Below are positions 56,363 through 64,000 of a stretch of DNA of 64,000 nt, piece by piece. The stretch lies in NCBI RefSeq assembly GCF_000515115.1, contig NZ_AZXF01000020.1, positions 62,001-126,000 of the forward strand, read 5' to 3'. The notes below the pieces were generated by a model. It did no database searches. It was given only the letters and a program-made list of their open reading frames with translations, and was not told the DNA's origin. Numbering within the stretch: position 1 is the first letter of the stretch; each line of letters begins with the position of its first letter. This DNA comes from Nocardiopsis sp. CNT312 (GTDB lineage Bacteria > Actinomycetota > Actinomycetes > Streptosporangiales > Streptosporangiaceae). The position numbers and the translations under genes were made by a program.

Positions 56363-57979
56363 GTGCGACACATCAACGGCGGCCCGCGACGAGGAACGCC
56401 GCGCCACTGCGACGGACCCGTGCTCGGCAGGGCGATCACGGGCACGGCCGTGCTCTCGACCGTCCTGCTGCTGACCGCCTGCGGCACCACGGGCGGGGAG
56501 AGCGGGTCGGCCCAGGCACGGGAACAGGCCCTCATCATCGCCGAGAACGAACCTCCGGCGACGTTCGACCCGCTTCAGGCCAACAACTCCACCGTCGACG
56601 AAGTGGCCCGCCCGGCCTACGACACCCTGGTGCGTTTCGAAGGGGGGGAACTCGTACCCTCCGTCGCCCTGGACTGGAGCGTCTCCGAGGACGGCACCAC
56701 CGTGGAGATGACCCTGAGGGACGACGTGGTCTTCCACGACGGCTCCACCCTCACTGCGGCCGACGTCGTCTACACCCTCGACCGCGTCGACCGCCTCCAG
56801 ATCGGCGTCTCGGCGCTGCTCGCCGGGTACGAGTCAGCCGAGGCCGTCGACGACACCCACGTCGCCATCACCCTCTCCGAACCGCGCGCCCCCTTCCTGT
56901 CGGCGCTGAGCCGCCTGTACCTGCTCAACGCGGACCTGGTCGAGGAGAACGCGGGCGACGACGACGGGCAGCAGTGGCTGTCCGCCAACGACGCCGGGTC
57001 GGGCCCCTACCGGCTCACCGGGTACACGCCCAACCAGGAGGCCGTGTTCGAGGTCTTCGAGGACTACTGGGGAGGGATCGACGGCCAGGCGCAGAGCGTG
57101 GTCTTCCGCTACCTCTCCGAGGCCTCGACCCAGGCCACGGCCCTGAGGCAGGGAGAGGTGGACATCGCCATGGACATCTCCCCCCAGGACTGGGAAGCGA
57201 TGGGGAACGAGGGGTTCACCATCGACCGGGCCGACACCAACGTGCAGCTCTACGCACTGTTCGACATGACCGGAAAGGGCGAGACCGAGCAGGCGGCGCT
57301 GCGTGAGGCGATCGCCTACTCCTACGACTACGAACAGCACGTGGAGAGCATCCTCAAGGGCGCCGGAACGGCGGCACAGGGGGTCCTGCCCACCGGGATG
57401 CCCTGCCACTCGGCAGACGTCCTCCAACCGACCTACGACCCCGACCGGGCACGGGAGATCCTTGACGAGGAGGGCATCGGGGACGTCTCGCTCACCATGA
57501 CCTACCTGGAGGCCACCGCCGAGATGGAGCAGGCCGCCACCCTCCTGCAGTCCAACCTCGCCGACGTCGGGATCGACCTGGAACTGCAGGCCATCACCTA
57601 TCCCCAGTACGTGGAGATCACCGCGGACCCGGAGAGCATCCCCGACCTCGGCATGATCTACACCTTCCCCGCGTTCCCCGACCCCGACGCGGTGCTCTAC
57701 CAGAGCTTCCACTCGGCCAACATCGGCGGAGGCATGAACTTCGGCGGCTACTCCGACGCCGAGGTCGACGAGCTCGTGGAACTGGGCCAGCGCAGCACCG
57801 ATGAGCAGGAGAGGTGCGCCGCCTACGCCGAGGCGCAGGAGATCGTCGCCGAGGACCACGCGGCCCTGGCGCTGTCCAACCCGCAGTACGTCACCGTCAT
57901 CGGCGAGGGGGTCACCGGCTACGCCTACGACCCGGCCCACCACCAGACCGTGGACGTGTACCGCATCACCAAGGGCTGA
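56363..57979 (+). CDS. ABC transporter substrate-binding lipoprotein (dipeptide/nickel type)
   Basis: 538 residues from GTG 56363 (AGGAGAAG 6 bp upstream). A lipoprotein signal with lipobox LLTAC (Cys40) is followed by an SBP_bac_5 body (PPATFDPLQANNSTVDEV, DVVFHDGSTLTAADVVYTLDR). It captures the imported substrate at the outer face of the membrane. With the enzymes around it the ligand is probably a small cyclic or N-substituted amino-acid derivative or peptide. Confidence 0.9.
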   Translation: MRHINGGPRRGTPRHCDGPVLGRAITGTAVLSTVLLLTACGTTGGESGSAQAREQALIIAENEPPATFDPLQANNSTVDEVARPAYDTLVRFEGGELVPSVALDWSVSEDGTTVEMTLRDDVVFHDGSTLTAADVVYTLDRVDRLQIGVSALLAGYESAEAVDDTHVAITLSEPRAPFLSALSRLYLLNADLVEENAGDDDGQQWLSANDAGSGPYRLTGYTPNQEAVFEVFEDYWGGIDGQAQSVVFRYLSEASTQATALRQGEVDIAMDISPQDWEAMGNEGFTIDRADTNVQLYALFDMTGKGETEQAALREAIAYSYDYEQHVESILKGAGTAAQGVLPTGMPCHSADVLQPTYDPDRAREILDEEGIGDVSLTMTYLEATAEMEQAATLLQSNLADVGIDLELQAITYPQYVEITADPESIPDLGMIYTFPAFPDPDAVLYQSFHSANIGGGMNFGGYSDAEVDELVELGQRSTDEQERCAAYAEAQEIVAEDHAALALSNPQYVTVIGEGVTGYAYDPAHHQTVDVYRITKG

Positions 57980-57989
57980 GGCCCGCCCC

Positions 57990-58019
57990 GGGCGGTGCCG
58001 GCCGCGGTCGGCACCGCCC
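57990..58019 (+). terminator. Hairpin between binding protein and permease genes
   Basis: An 11-bp stem (57990-58000 with 58009-58019) and an 8-nt loop, 11 bp after the binding-protein stop. Hairpins here are common in importer operons and keep the binding-protein message in excess; it may act as attenuator or RNA stabiliser rather than full terminator. Confidence 0.6.
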
Positions 58020-58055
58020 CACCCCGATAGAACCACCACCCGGAGGGGAGGCACG

Positions 58056-59120
58056 GTGTTCTCGTTCATCGCCCAAAGACTGGGGATGATGATCCTGGTC
58101 CTGGCCGGCCTCATCACTGTCACGTTCCTCATGACCCAGGTCCTGCCGGGCGACCCCGCACGGGCCGCCGCGGGGCGCAACGCCACCGCCGAACAGGTGG
58201 AGGCGGCCCGCGAGCGCCTGGGCCTCGACGCCCCGGTCCACGAGCAGTACGTCTCCTACGTCGGCCGTGTCGTCCAGGGAGACCTGGGGACCTCGGTCTT
58301 CACCCAGCGTCCCGTGACCGACGACATCGCCCAGGTTCTGCCCTCGTCGGTGGAACTGGTCCTGGCCGCGATGCTCGTCAACGTCGCCGTGGCCCTCCCG
58401 CTCGGCGTGCTCTCCGCCTATCGCAGGGGCCGCGCCGTCGATCTGGCGGCCCGGCTGGTCGCCCTGCTGGGTGCGGCCCTTCCCGTCTTCTGGCTGGGCC
58501 TGATGCTTCAGGCGTTCCTCTCGGCGCGATGGGGCCTGTTTCCTCTGGCCGGACACCTGCCCTTCGGTGTCTCGGTCCCCCGGGTGACCGGCATGACCAC
58601 GGTCGACGCCCTGGTGGCGGGCAACCCCGCGGCCTTCGGCGAGGCCGTCCGCCACCTGGTCCTGCCCGCCGTCACCCTTGCCGCCGCCTACATCGCGGTG
58701 GTCACCCGAACACTCCGGTCGACCATGATCGGAGCGCTGGACGCCGACTACATCACCCTGGCCCGGTCGACCGGAGCCCCCGAGGGCAGGGTGGTCCTCT
58801 CCCACGGCCTGCGCAACGCCTTGGTCCCCACCACGACCATCCTGGGCATGCAGCTCGGCTGGATGCTGGGGTCCACCGTGCTGGTCGAGTCCATCTTCGG
58901 CCGGGTCGGGGTGGGAGCCTACTCGGTCACCGCCGTCCTCCAGAACGACCTGTACGCCGTCATCGGCGCCGTCCTGGTCATCGGGATCGTCTTCGTCCTG
59001 GCCAACTTCGTGGTCGACCTGGTCCAACTGCGGCTCAACCCCCGCCTGCGACGGGGCCGTGCCACCGACGGCGCCGAACCCGCGGCGCAGACCCTCGACC
59101 CCGCAGGGGAGCGCGCATGA
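58056..59120 (+). CDS. ABC transporter permease (DppB-like)
   Basis: 354 residues from GTG 58056 (GGAGGGGAGG upstream). Typical DppB start FSFIAQRLGMMILVLAGLITVTF, VLPGDPARAAAG, ERLGLDAPVHEQY, and the EAA-like loop near DYITLARSTGAPEGRVVLSH. About six membrane helices. It pairs with the next permease, with a 4-bp overlap. Confidence 0.9.
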   Translation: MFSFIAQRLGMMILVLAGLITVTFLMTQVLPGDPARAAAGRNATAEQVEAARERLGLDAPVHEQYVSYVGRVVQGDLGTSVFTQRPVTDDIAQVLPSSVELVLAAMLVNVAVALPLGVLSAYRRGRAVDLAARLVALLGAALPVFWLGLMLQAFLSARWGLFPLAGHLPFGVSVPRVTGMTTVDALVAGNPAAFGEAVRHLVLPAVTLAAAYIAVVTRTLRSTMIGALDADYITLARSTGAPEGRVVLSHGLRNALVPTTTILGMQLGWMLGSTVLVESIFGRVGVGAYSVTAVLQNDLYAVIGAVLVIGIVFVLANFVVDLVQLRLNPRLRRGRATDGAEPAAQTLDPAGERA

Positions 59121-60016
59121 CGGCCACGACATCGACCCGCTCCCCCTTGAAGGCACTGAGCGTCCTGCGCGCCGGCGGCCGTGCGGCGCGGCACGGCGGT
59201 ACGGGGATCGTCGACCGCGCCGCGGTGGGCGTCGCCGGATGCATGGTCCTCCTCGCACTGGTGGGCCCCTACCTCGCCCCGATGTCCCCGTACGCGGTGG
59301 ACCTCGGCGCGGCCCTGCAGCCCCCGAGCGCCGAGCACTGGTTCGGCACCGACGTCAACGGCCGGGACATCCTCAGCCGCCTCCTCGTCGGAGGGCGCAC
59401 CACCCTCCTGGCCACCGTCGCCGTCATCGCCGCGGCCATGGTGGTCGGCACCCTGGTCGGGACCGCCGCCGCACTCGGCCGCCGCGTGGTCGACGAGATC
59501 CTCATGAGGATCTGCGACATCGGCCTGTCGATGCCCGCGATCATCGTCGCCCTGGGCCTGGCGGCCGCCATGGGGCCCAGCCTCCAGTCAGCGGTGATCG
59601 CCCTGGCCGCCACCTGGTGGCCGGGCTATGCCCGACTCGTGCGCACCCTGGTGCGCGAGGTCCGCGACGCCGAGTTCGTCGAATCCGCGCGCATGCTCGG
59701 CGTCTCGCCAGCACGCCTGGTCTTCCGGCACGTGCTGCCGAACTCCCTGAGCCCCCTCTACGTCCAGACGACACTCGACGTGTCCGCCGTCATGCTCGTC
59801 ATCTCAGGGCTCTCCTTCGTCGGTGTCGGCGCCCAGGTGCCCTCAGCCGAGTGGGGGGCGATGATCGCCGCCTCCCGTGACACAGCCATCACCGCGTGGT
59901 GGACGGTGTTCTTCCCCGGAGCGGCCATAGCGGTGACCGCGATCGCCTTCAACCTCGTCGGCGACTGGTTGCGTGTGCGCACCGACCCCACGCTGAAAAC
60001 GGGAGGCCGCCCATGA
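59117..60016 (+). CDS. ABC transporter permease (DppC-like)
   Basis: 299 residues from ATG 59117. DppC features: LAPMSPYAVDLGAALQPPS, HWFGTDVNGRDILSRLLVG and the EAA loop EFVESARMLGVSPARLVFRH. The second membrane subunit of the importer; overlaps the ATPase gene by 4 bp. Confidence 0.9.
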   Translation: MTATTSTRSPLKALSVLRAGGRAARHGGTGIVDRAAVGVAGCMVLLALVGPYLAPMSPYAVDLGAALQPPSAEHWFGTDVNGRDILSRLLVGGRTTLLATVAVIAAAMVVGTLVGTAAALGRRVVDEILMRICDIGLSMPAIIVALGLAAAMGPSLQSAVIALAATWWPGYARLVRTLVREVRDAEFVESARMLGVSPARLVFRHVLPNSLSPLYVQTTLDVSAVMLVISGLSFVGVGAQVPSAEWGAMIAASRDTAITAWWTVFFPGAAIAVTAIAFNLVGDWLRVRTDPTLKTGGRP

Positions 60017-60885
60017 GTGACCGATCCACAGACCGGACACTGCTGAGCATCCAGGACCTGCGGGTGTCCTACCCCACGCCGGAGGGTCCGTGCGCGGTGG
60101 TCAAGGGGGTCAGCCTGGAGATCGCCCGGGGCGAGAGGCTCGCCCTGGTCGGGGAGTCCGGCTCCGGGAAGTCCGTCACGGCCCGTTCCGTCCTGCGCCT
60201 GGACTCCGAGGCACGCCTCCAGGGCGCGGTCCGCCTCGGAGACCAGAACGTGCTGGAGATGACGTCCGGACAGGTGCGCCGGCTCCGTGGGGCACGGGTC
60301 GGGCTCGTCTTCCAGGACCCCCTCGCCGCGCTCAACCCCGTCAAGACGGTGGGCTGGCAGATCACCCAGCCCCTGCGCCTCCGGGGCGTGGGACGCCGTG
60401 AGGCCCGAAACCAGGGCGTGGAACTGCTGGAGCGGCTCGGTGTGGCCGACGCCGCGAGGCGCTTCGACGACTACCCGCACCAGTTCTCCGGGGGCATGCG
60501 GCAACGCGTGGTCATAGCGATAGCCGTCATCGCGGACCCCGAGCTCCTCATCGCGGACGAGCCCACCACCGCCCTGGACGTGCGTGTGCAGGCCCGCGTC
60601 CTGGAACTGCTGTCGGAGTTGGCGCAGGAGAGGGACATGGCCGTCCTGCTCATCACCCACGACCTGGGTATCGTCGCGGGATTCGCCGAGCGGGTCGCCG
60701 TCATGAGGGAGGGGGAGCTGATCGAGGCGGGCGACGTCGACCGGATCTACCGGAGCCCCGCACACCCCTACACCCGGGCCCTGCTCGACGCGGTCCCGCG
60801 CATCGACGACAGCCCCGGCCGAAGGCTGAGCGGTGGGTCCGGCCCGGCTCCGCGCCGTTCGGCCGCGGGGAAGGAGGAGCAGTGA
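60013..60885 (+). CDS. ABC transporter ATPase (DppD-like)
   Basis: 290 residues from ATG 60013. Walker A GESGSGKSVTARS, Q-loop FQDPLAALNP, signature FSGGMRQRVVIA, Walker B LLIADEPTTALD, H-loop LLITHDLG, and the oligopeptide-type end HPYTRALLDAVPRID. Energises import with the next protein. Confidence 0.92.
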   Translation: MSDRSTDRTLLSIQDLRVSYPTPEGPCAVVKGVSLEIARGERLALVGESGSGKSVTARSVLRLDSEARLQGAVRLGDQNVLEMTSGQVRRLRGARVGLVFQDPLAALNPVKTVGWQITQPLRLRGVGRREARNQGVELLERLGVADAARRFDDYPHQFSGGMRQRVVIAIAVIADPELLIADEPTTALDVRVQARVLELLSELAQERDMAVLLITHDLGIVAGFAERVAVMREGELIEAGDVDRIYRSPAHPYTRALLDAVPRIDDSPGRRLSGGSGPAPRRSAAGKEEQ

Positions 60886-61751
60886 GCATGACCGAGGTCC
60901 CGCCTCCTCTTCTGGAGGCCCGCAAGCTGGTCAAGACCTTCCCCGGACGCAGGGGCGGCCGAGCCGTGGACGAGGTGTCCCTGATCGTGCGCAGGGGCGA
61001 GGCGTTGGGGCTCGTGGGCGAATCCGGGTCCGGCAAGTCGACCACCGCGCGCTGCATCGCGGGTCTGCTGCGCCCCGATTCCGGCCGCGTCCTGGTCGAG
61101 GGGCAGGAGGTGACCTCCCCCCGCGCACGGCGCCGTGGCCGCCGCCGTGTCCAGATGGTCTTCCAGGACCCCTATTCGTCGCTCAACCCCCGGATGACGG
61201 TCGCCGACCTGGTGGGGGAGGGCCTGTACGTCCACGGCATCGAACCCGACCGGGCCCGGCGGCGCGACCGGGTGGTCGAACTCTTGGAAACGGTGGGCCT
61301 GGACTCCGGGCACCTGGACCGGTACCCGCGCTCCTTCTCCGGGGGCCAGCGCCAGCGCATCGCCATCGCACGGGCCCTGTCGGTGGGACCCGACCTGCTC
61401 ATCTGCGACGAGCCGGTCTCCTCCCTGGACGTCTCCGTGCAGGCCCAGGTCTTGGACCTGTTCGCCGACCTCCGGGAAACGCTGGGCCTGGCCCTGCTCT
61501 TCATCGCCCATGACCTGGCTGTCGTCCACCACCTCTGCGGCCGTGTCGCCGTCATGAACGCCGGACGGGTGGTCGAACAGGGCGAACGCGACCAGATCTA
61601 CCGCTCTCCGGGGCACCCGTACACCCGGTCCCTGCTCGACGCCGTTCCGGTCCCCGACCCGGCGGTGGAACGGGCCCGGGCCGCCGCACGGGGATGGGAC
61701 GGGCCCGGAGCGCAGAGCGCCGAACAACAGAAGGAAGGTGAGGGACTGTGA
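60882..61751 (+). CDS. ABC transporter ATPase (DppF-like)
   Basis: 289 residues from GTG 60882 (an ATG two codons on is an alternative). Walker A GESGSGKSTTARCIAG, FQDPYSSLNPRM, signature FSGGQRQRIAIA, Walker B LLICDEPVSSLD, and the end HPYTRSLLDAVPVPDP. Partner of the preceding ATPase. Confidence 0.92.
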   Translation: MSMTEVPPPLLEARKLVKTFPGRRGGRAVDEVSLIVRRGEALGLVGESGSGKSTTARCIAGLLRPDSGRVLVEGQEVTSPRARRRGRRRVQMVFQDPYSSLNPRMTVADLVGEGLYVHGIEPDRARRRDRVVELLETVGLDSGHLDRYPRSFSGGQRQRIAIARALSVGPDLLICDEPVSSLDVSVQAQVLDLFADLRETLGLALLFIAHDLAVVHHLCGRVAVMNAGRVVEQGERDQIYRSPGHPYTRSLLDAVPVPDPAVERARAAARGWDGPGAQSAEQQKEGEGL

Positions 61752-62140
61752 CCACGGTCCGCATGTTCGTCAACGGACAGGCCATGTCTGGCGGTGAGAT
61801 CAGCCACGCGCTGGAGGGGGCCCGCTTCCTGGGGCCGGCCGAAACCGCACCGCGCTACCGCTTCTACTCCGTACGCGACGAGTTCCCCGGCCTGCACCCT
61901 GTCGGAGAAGGGGGCCACCGTGTTCCCGGGGAACTCTACGAGGTCGAGTACGAGCGCCTGCGTGACCGGCTGCTGCCCGAGGAACCACCGGAGCTGGAGC
62001 TGGGGGTCGTCGAACTGGCCGACGGGTCGGGCTCCCTGGCCATGCGCATGCGGGCCGGGGCGTTGAAGGCCCCCGGTGTGGCCGACATCAGCGACCGGGG
62101 CGGCTGGCGCTCCCACCTGGAGCGGAGGAACGCACAGTGA
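61748..62140 (+). CDS. Allophanate-hydrolase-related protein (gamma-glutamylcyclotransferase-like fold)
   Basis: 130 residues from GTG 61748. RMFVNGQAMSGGEISHAL, TAPRYRFYSVRDEFPGL and GGHRVPGELYEV match the small domain found at the C-terminus of allophanate hydrolases and as stand-alone proteins in ureide/hydantoin clusters. Probably a small cyclotransferase-fold helper in ring opening. 4-bp overlaps with both neighbours put it in the transport-hydantoinase operon. Confidence 0.72.
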   Translation: MTTVRMFVNGQAMSGGEISHALEGARFLGPAETAPRYRFYSVRDEFPGLHPVGEGGHRVPGELYEVEYERLRDRLLPEEPPELELGVVELADGSGSLAMRMRAGALKAPGVADISDRGGWRSHLERRNAQ

Positions 62141-63549
62141 CGGGAGAGGCTTCATGCCGGGGCCCGGTGGACCTCGTGGTCCGGGGAGGCACCGTCGTCA
62201 ACGCCGGTTGGCAGGGACCGTCCGACCTCTTCGTCTCCGGCGGGAAGGTCATCGCCCTGGCTGCCCCGGGGACCCCTGCGCCGAAGGGCTCGTCTCCGGA
62301 CGAGGTGGACGCCCACGGGATGCTGGTCATGCCCGGCGGGGTCGACCCCCACTGCCACGTCGGGTTCACCTCGGGTGAGTACACCTCGTTGGACGACCAG
62401 CTCCAGTGCACGACCGCCGCGGTCTTCGGCGGCACCACCACCATCGTCGACTTCGCGATCCCCCGGCCCGGGCAGAGCCCCCTGGGGGAGGTGGAGCGGC
62501 GCCAGGCCGTCGCGGGGGAGGGGCTGTGCGACAGCGCCCTGCACGGGTGTGTCGTGGAATGGGACGACAGCACGGCCGGTCAGCTCCGTGAGATGGCGGC
62601 GCGCGGTGTCAACACGATCAAGATGTTCACCACCTACCGCGGCGAGTCCATGGCCGACGAGTACACGATCCTGCGGACGATGCAGGCGATGCGGGAGACC
62701 GGCGGGATGGTGGTGATCCACTGCGAGGCCGACCACATCATCGGCGAGGCGCAGCGCAGGTGTGCTGTGGAAGGGGGAGTGGAGGCCTCCCGGATGGCCG
62801 CCACCCGTCCCGAACTCGCCGAGACGGCCTCGGTGGCCGAGGTACTGGCCATCGCCGAATCGGTCGGGGCACCGGTGTACTTCGTCCACCAGTCCACGGC
62901 CGAGGCCGTCGAACTGGTGGCCGCAGCCCGCCGGCGCGGTATGCGCGCCTACAGCGAGACGGTCGCCCACCACCTCGTTCTCGACGAGGGGGTCTACGCC
63001 GGGGCACACCCCGAACGGTTCGTGTGCTGCCCTCCGCTGCGCTCGCGCGAGACGGTCCGGGCCCTGGGGCGCCACCTGTTCACCGGCGAGGTCTCCACGG
63101 TGGGCAGCGACCACTGCTGCTACGACACCGGGCAGAAACGCGAGAACCGCCACGATGTGAGGAGCATGCCCAATGGGCTCCCCGGGGTCGAGACCCGGCT
63201 CGCGACGGTCTTCTCCACCTACGTCGCGGGGATGGGCCTGCCGGTGACCCGGTTCGTGGAGCTGGTCTCGGCCGACCCGGCCCGCACGAACGGGCTCTAT
63301 CCCCGCAAGGGAGCCCTTCTGCCCGGATCGGATGCCGACATCGTGGTCTGGGACCCCTCGGCCCGCTGGACGATGCGCTCCCGGGACCTGCACATGGCGA
63401 CCGACTACACCCCCTATGAGGGGATGGAGGTGACCGGGCGGCCGCACACCGTGGTGGTGGGGGGCCGTGTCGTGGTCCACGACGGCGCACTGGTGGATCC
63501 GCGGCCGCAGGGGCGTGCGCTCGCCGCGGGGCCCGTTGCGGTGTTCTGA
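62137..63549 (+). CDS. Dihydropyrimidinase/hydantoinase
   Basis: 470 residues from GTG 62137. A cyclic-amidohydrolase barrel: GGVDPHCHVGF (metal HxH), carbamylated Lys in NTIKMFTTYRG, metal His in MVVIHCEADHI and VYFVHQSTAEAV, Asp in VGSDHCCYDTGQK, and the C-terminal KGALLPGSDADIVVWDP. It opens hydantoin or dihydropyrimidine rings to N-carbamoyl products. No N-carbamoylase gene is seen in the window, so a later step is encoded elsewhere or is done by HyuAB or the allophanate-hydrolase-related protein. Confidence 0.88.
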   Translation: MTGEASCRGPVDLVVRGGTVVNAGWQGPSDLFVSGGKVIALAAPGTPAPKGSSPDEVDAHGMLVMPGGVDPHCHVGFTSGEYTSLDDQLQCTTAAVFGGTTTIVDFAIPRPGQSPLGEVERRQAVAGEGLCDSALHGCVVEWDDSTAGQLREMAARGVNTIKMFTTYRGESMADEYTILRTMQAMRETGGMVVIHCEADHIIGEAQRRCAVEGGVEASRMAATRPELAETASVAEVLAIAESVGAPVYFVHQSTAEAVELVAAARRRGMRAYSETVAHHLVLDEGVYAGAHPERFVCCPPLRSRETVRALGRHLFTGEVSTVGSDHCCYDTGQKRENRHDVRSMPNGLPGVETRLATVFSTYVAGMGLPVTRFVELVSADPARTNGLYPRKGALLPGSDADIVVWDPSARWTMRSRDLHMATDYTPYEGMEVTGRPHTVVVGGRVVVHDGALVDPRPQGRALAAGPVAVF

Positions 63550-63696
63550 CCGCCGGACCGCAGGAGCCGCCGCGTCGGCGGTGCCCGCAGTGCTGTGGGG
63601 GAAGCCCTGCACGACGCGGGTGCCGCCGAACCGCGACCGGGCCGACCACCCGGGCGGGGCGCCCTCCGGGCCGCTGGCTTCTGGTCATGCGGGAGC

Positions 63697-63738
63697 GGGG
63701 TGAGAGGCCGCGGGCCCGGGCCCGCGGCCTCTCACCCC
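63697..63738. terminator. Perfect 42-bp palindrome, bidirectional terminator
   Basis: Two 21-bp arms with no spacer (63697-63717 and 63718-63738). It lies between convergent genes and overlaps the deaminase stop codon at 63732-63734. It can form a long hairpin in either transcript. Confidence 0.75.
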
Positions 63739-64000
63739 TTCCCGTGGAAGCGCGCCTGGAGGGCCCGGACCTCCTCGGTCAGGGCGGGCACCGGCCCGTC
63801 CACCCGCGCGCCGGGCACCACGTCGCGCACCGGCAGCGGGCGCACGGGCCCCGGCGGCACGCCCCAGTCAGCCAGCCAGGACGAGAGCTGCGCGGAGGAG
63901 CTCGCGTACACGATCCGGCCGAGCCCGGCCCACCCGTGCGCGGCGGCGCACATCGGGCAGTGCTCGCCGGAGGTGTACACCGTCGCGGCGGCCCGTTCGG
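63732..64000 (-). CDS. Nucleoside deaminase, C-terminal part (runs off the window)
   Basis: About 89 residues are visible. Reading from the window edge gives ERAAATVYTSGEHCPMCAAA; the PCxxC-type zinc motif appears as HCPMC, as in guanine/cytosine/tRNA-adenosine deaminases. It continues GRIVYASSSAQLSSW and ends RALQARFHGKG. The first catalytic motif (HAE) would be in the missing part. It is convergent with the hydantoinase operon and probably unrelated to it, although a purine/pyrimidine link to hydantoinase is conceivable. Confidence 0.75.
   Translation of the reverse strand, partial: ERAAATVYTSGEHCPMCAAAHGWAGLGRIVYASSSAQLSSWLADWGVPPGPVRPLPVRDVVPGARVDGPVPALTEEVRALQARFHGKG

Noticed and set aside
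1-64000. CRISPR arrays, prophage structural genes and intact transposases
   Set aside because: No regularly spaced repeats, no capsid/tail/terminase genes and no transposase motifs were seen.

Overview
The window is high-GC actinobacterial DNA (about 70% GC over most of its length). Frequent GTG starts, ATGA/GTGA stop-start overlaps, a DUF5753/DUF397 regulator pair, a BREX type 2 (Pgl) cluster and an EACC1/caspase pair all point to a filamentous actinomycete such as Streptomyces or Nocardiopsis. The genus cannot be fixed from the sequence alone.

Left two thirds (about 1-45.9 kb): a dense anti-phage defence island. Its backbone is a BREX type 2 system: kinase pglW (4155-8435), methyltransferase pglX (22280-25993), and the tightly overlapping operon pglY-pglZ-brxD-brxHI (26421-36671). 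pglW is separated from pglX by about 14 kb holding a complete Gabija pair (gajA-gajB), an AAA_13/RloC-like anticodon-nuclease candidate with a CxxC zinc-hook motif, a broken nSTAND-WD40 gene, and a regulatory cassette (HTH/DUF5753, DUF397, HATPase). A second full-length PglX-family methyltransferase (69-3506) lies divergently at the left edge. Downstream of brxHI, after a frameshifted membrane-protein remnant, comes an EACC1 gene, a caspase-helicase fusion with a nuclease-like C-terminus, and a DUF4011-helicase-Vsr-type nuclease protein. These last three form the least familiar module in the window.

Right third (46.0-63.5 kb): a LacI-regulated catabolic and uptake locus. A LacI-family repressor is divergent from a run of overlapping genes: a DHDPS-family lyase/deaminase, a three-subunit FAD/2Fe-2S amine or imino-acid oxidase of HcnABC/opine-oxidase type, an amidohydrolase and HyuA-HyuB. 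These are followed by a dipeptide/nickel-type ABC importer (binding protein, two permeases, two ATPases), an allophanate-hydrolase-related protein and a dihydropyrimidinase/hydantoinase. The lyase-plus-oxidase core resembles hydroxyproline catabolism, and the Hyu and hydantoinase genes point to a cyclic amide (hydantoin- or lactam-like) nutrient. An 11-bp inverted pair of LacI-type half-sites sits between the repressor and the operon. The window ends in a truncated nucleoside-deaminase gene after a perfect 42-bp palindrome.

No tRNA, rRNA, CRISPR array, intact insertion sequence or phage structural gene was recognised. Most long ORFs opposite the real genes are high-GC antisense shadows and are not listed.
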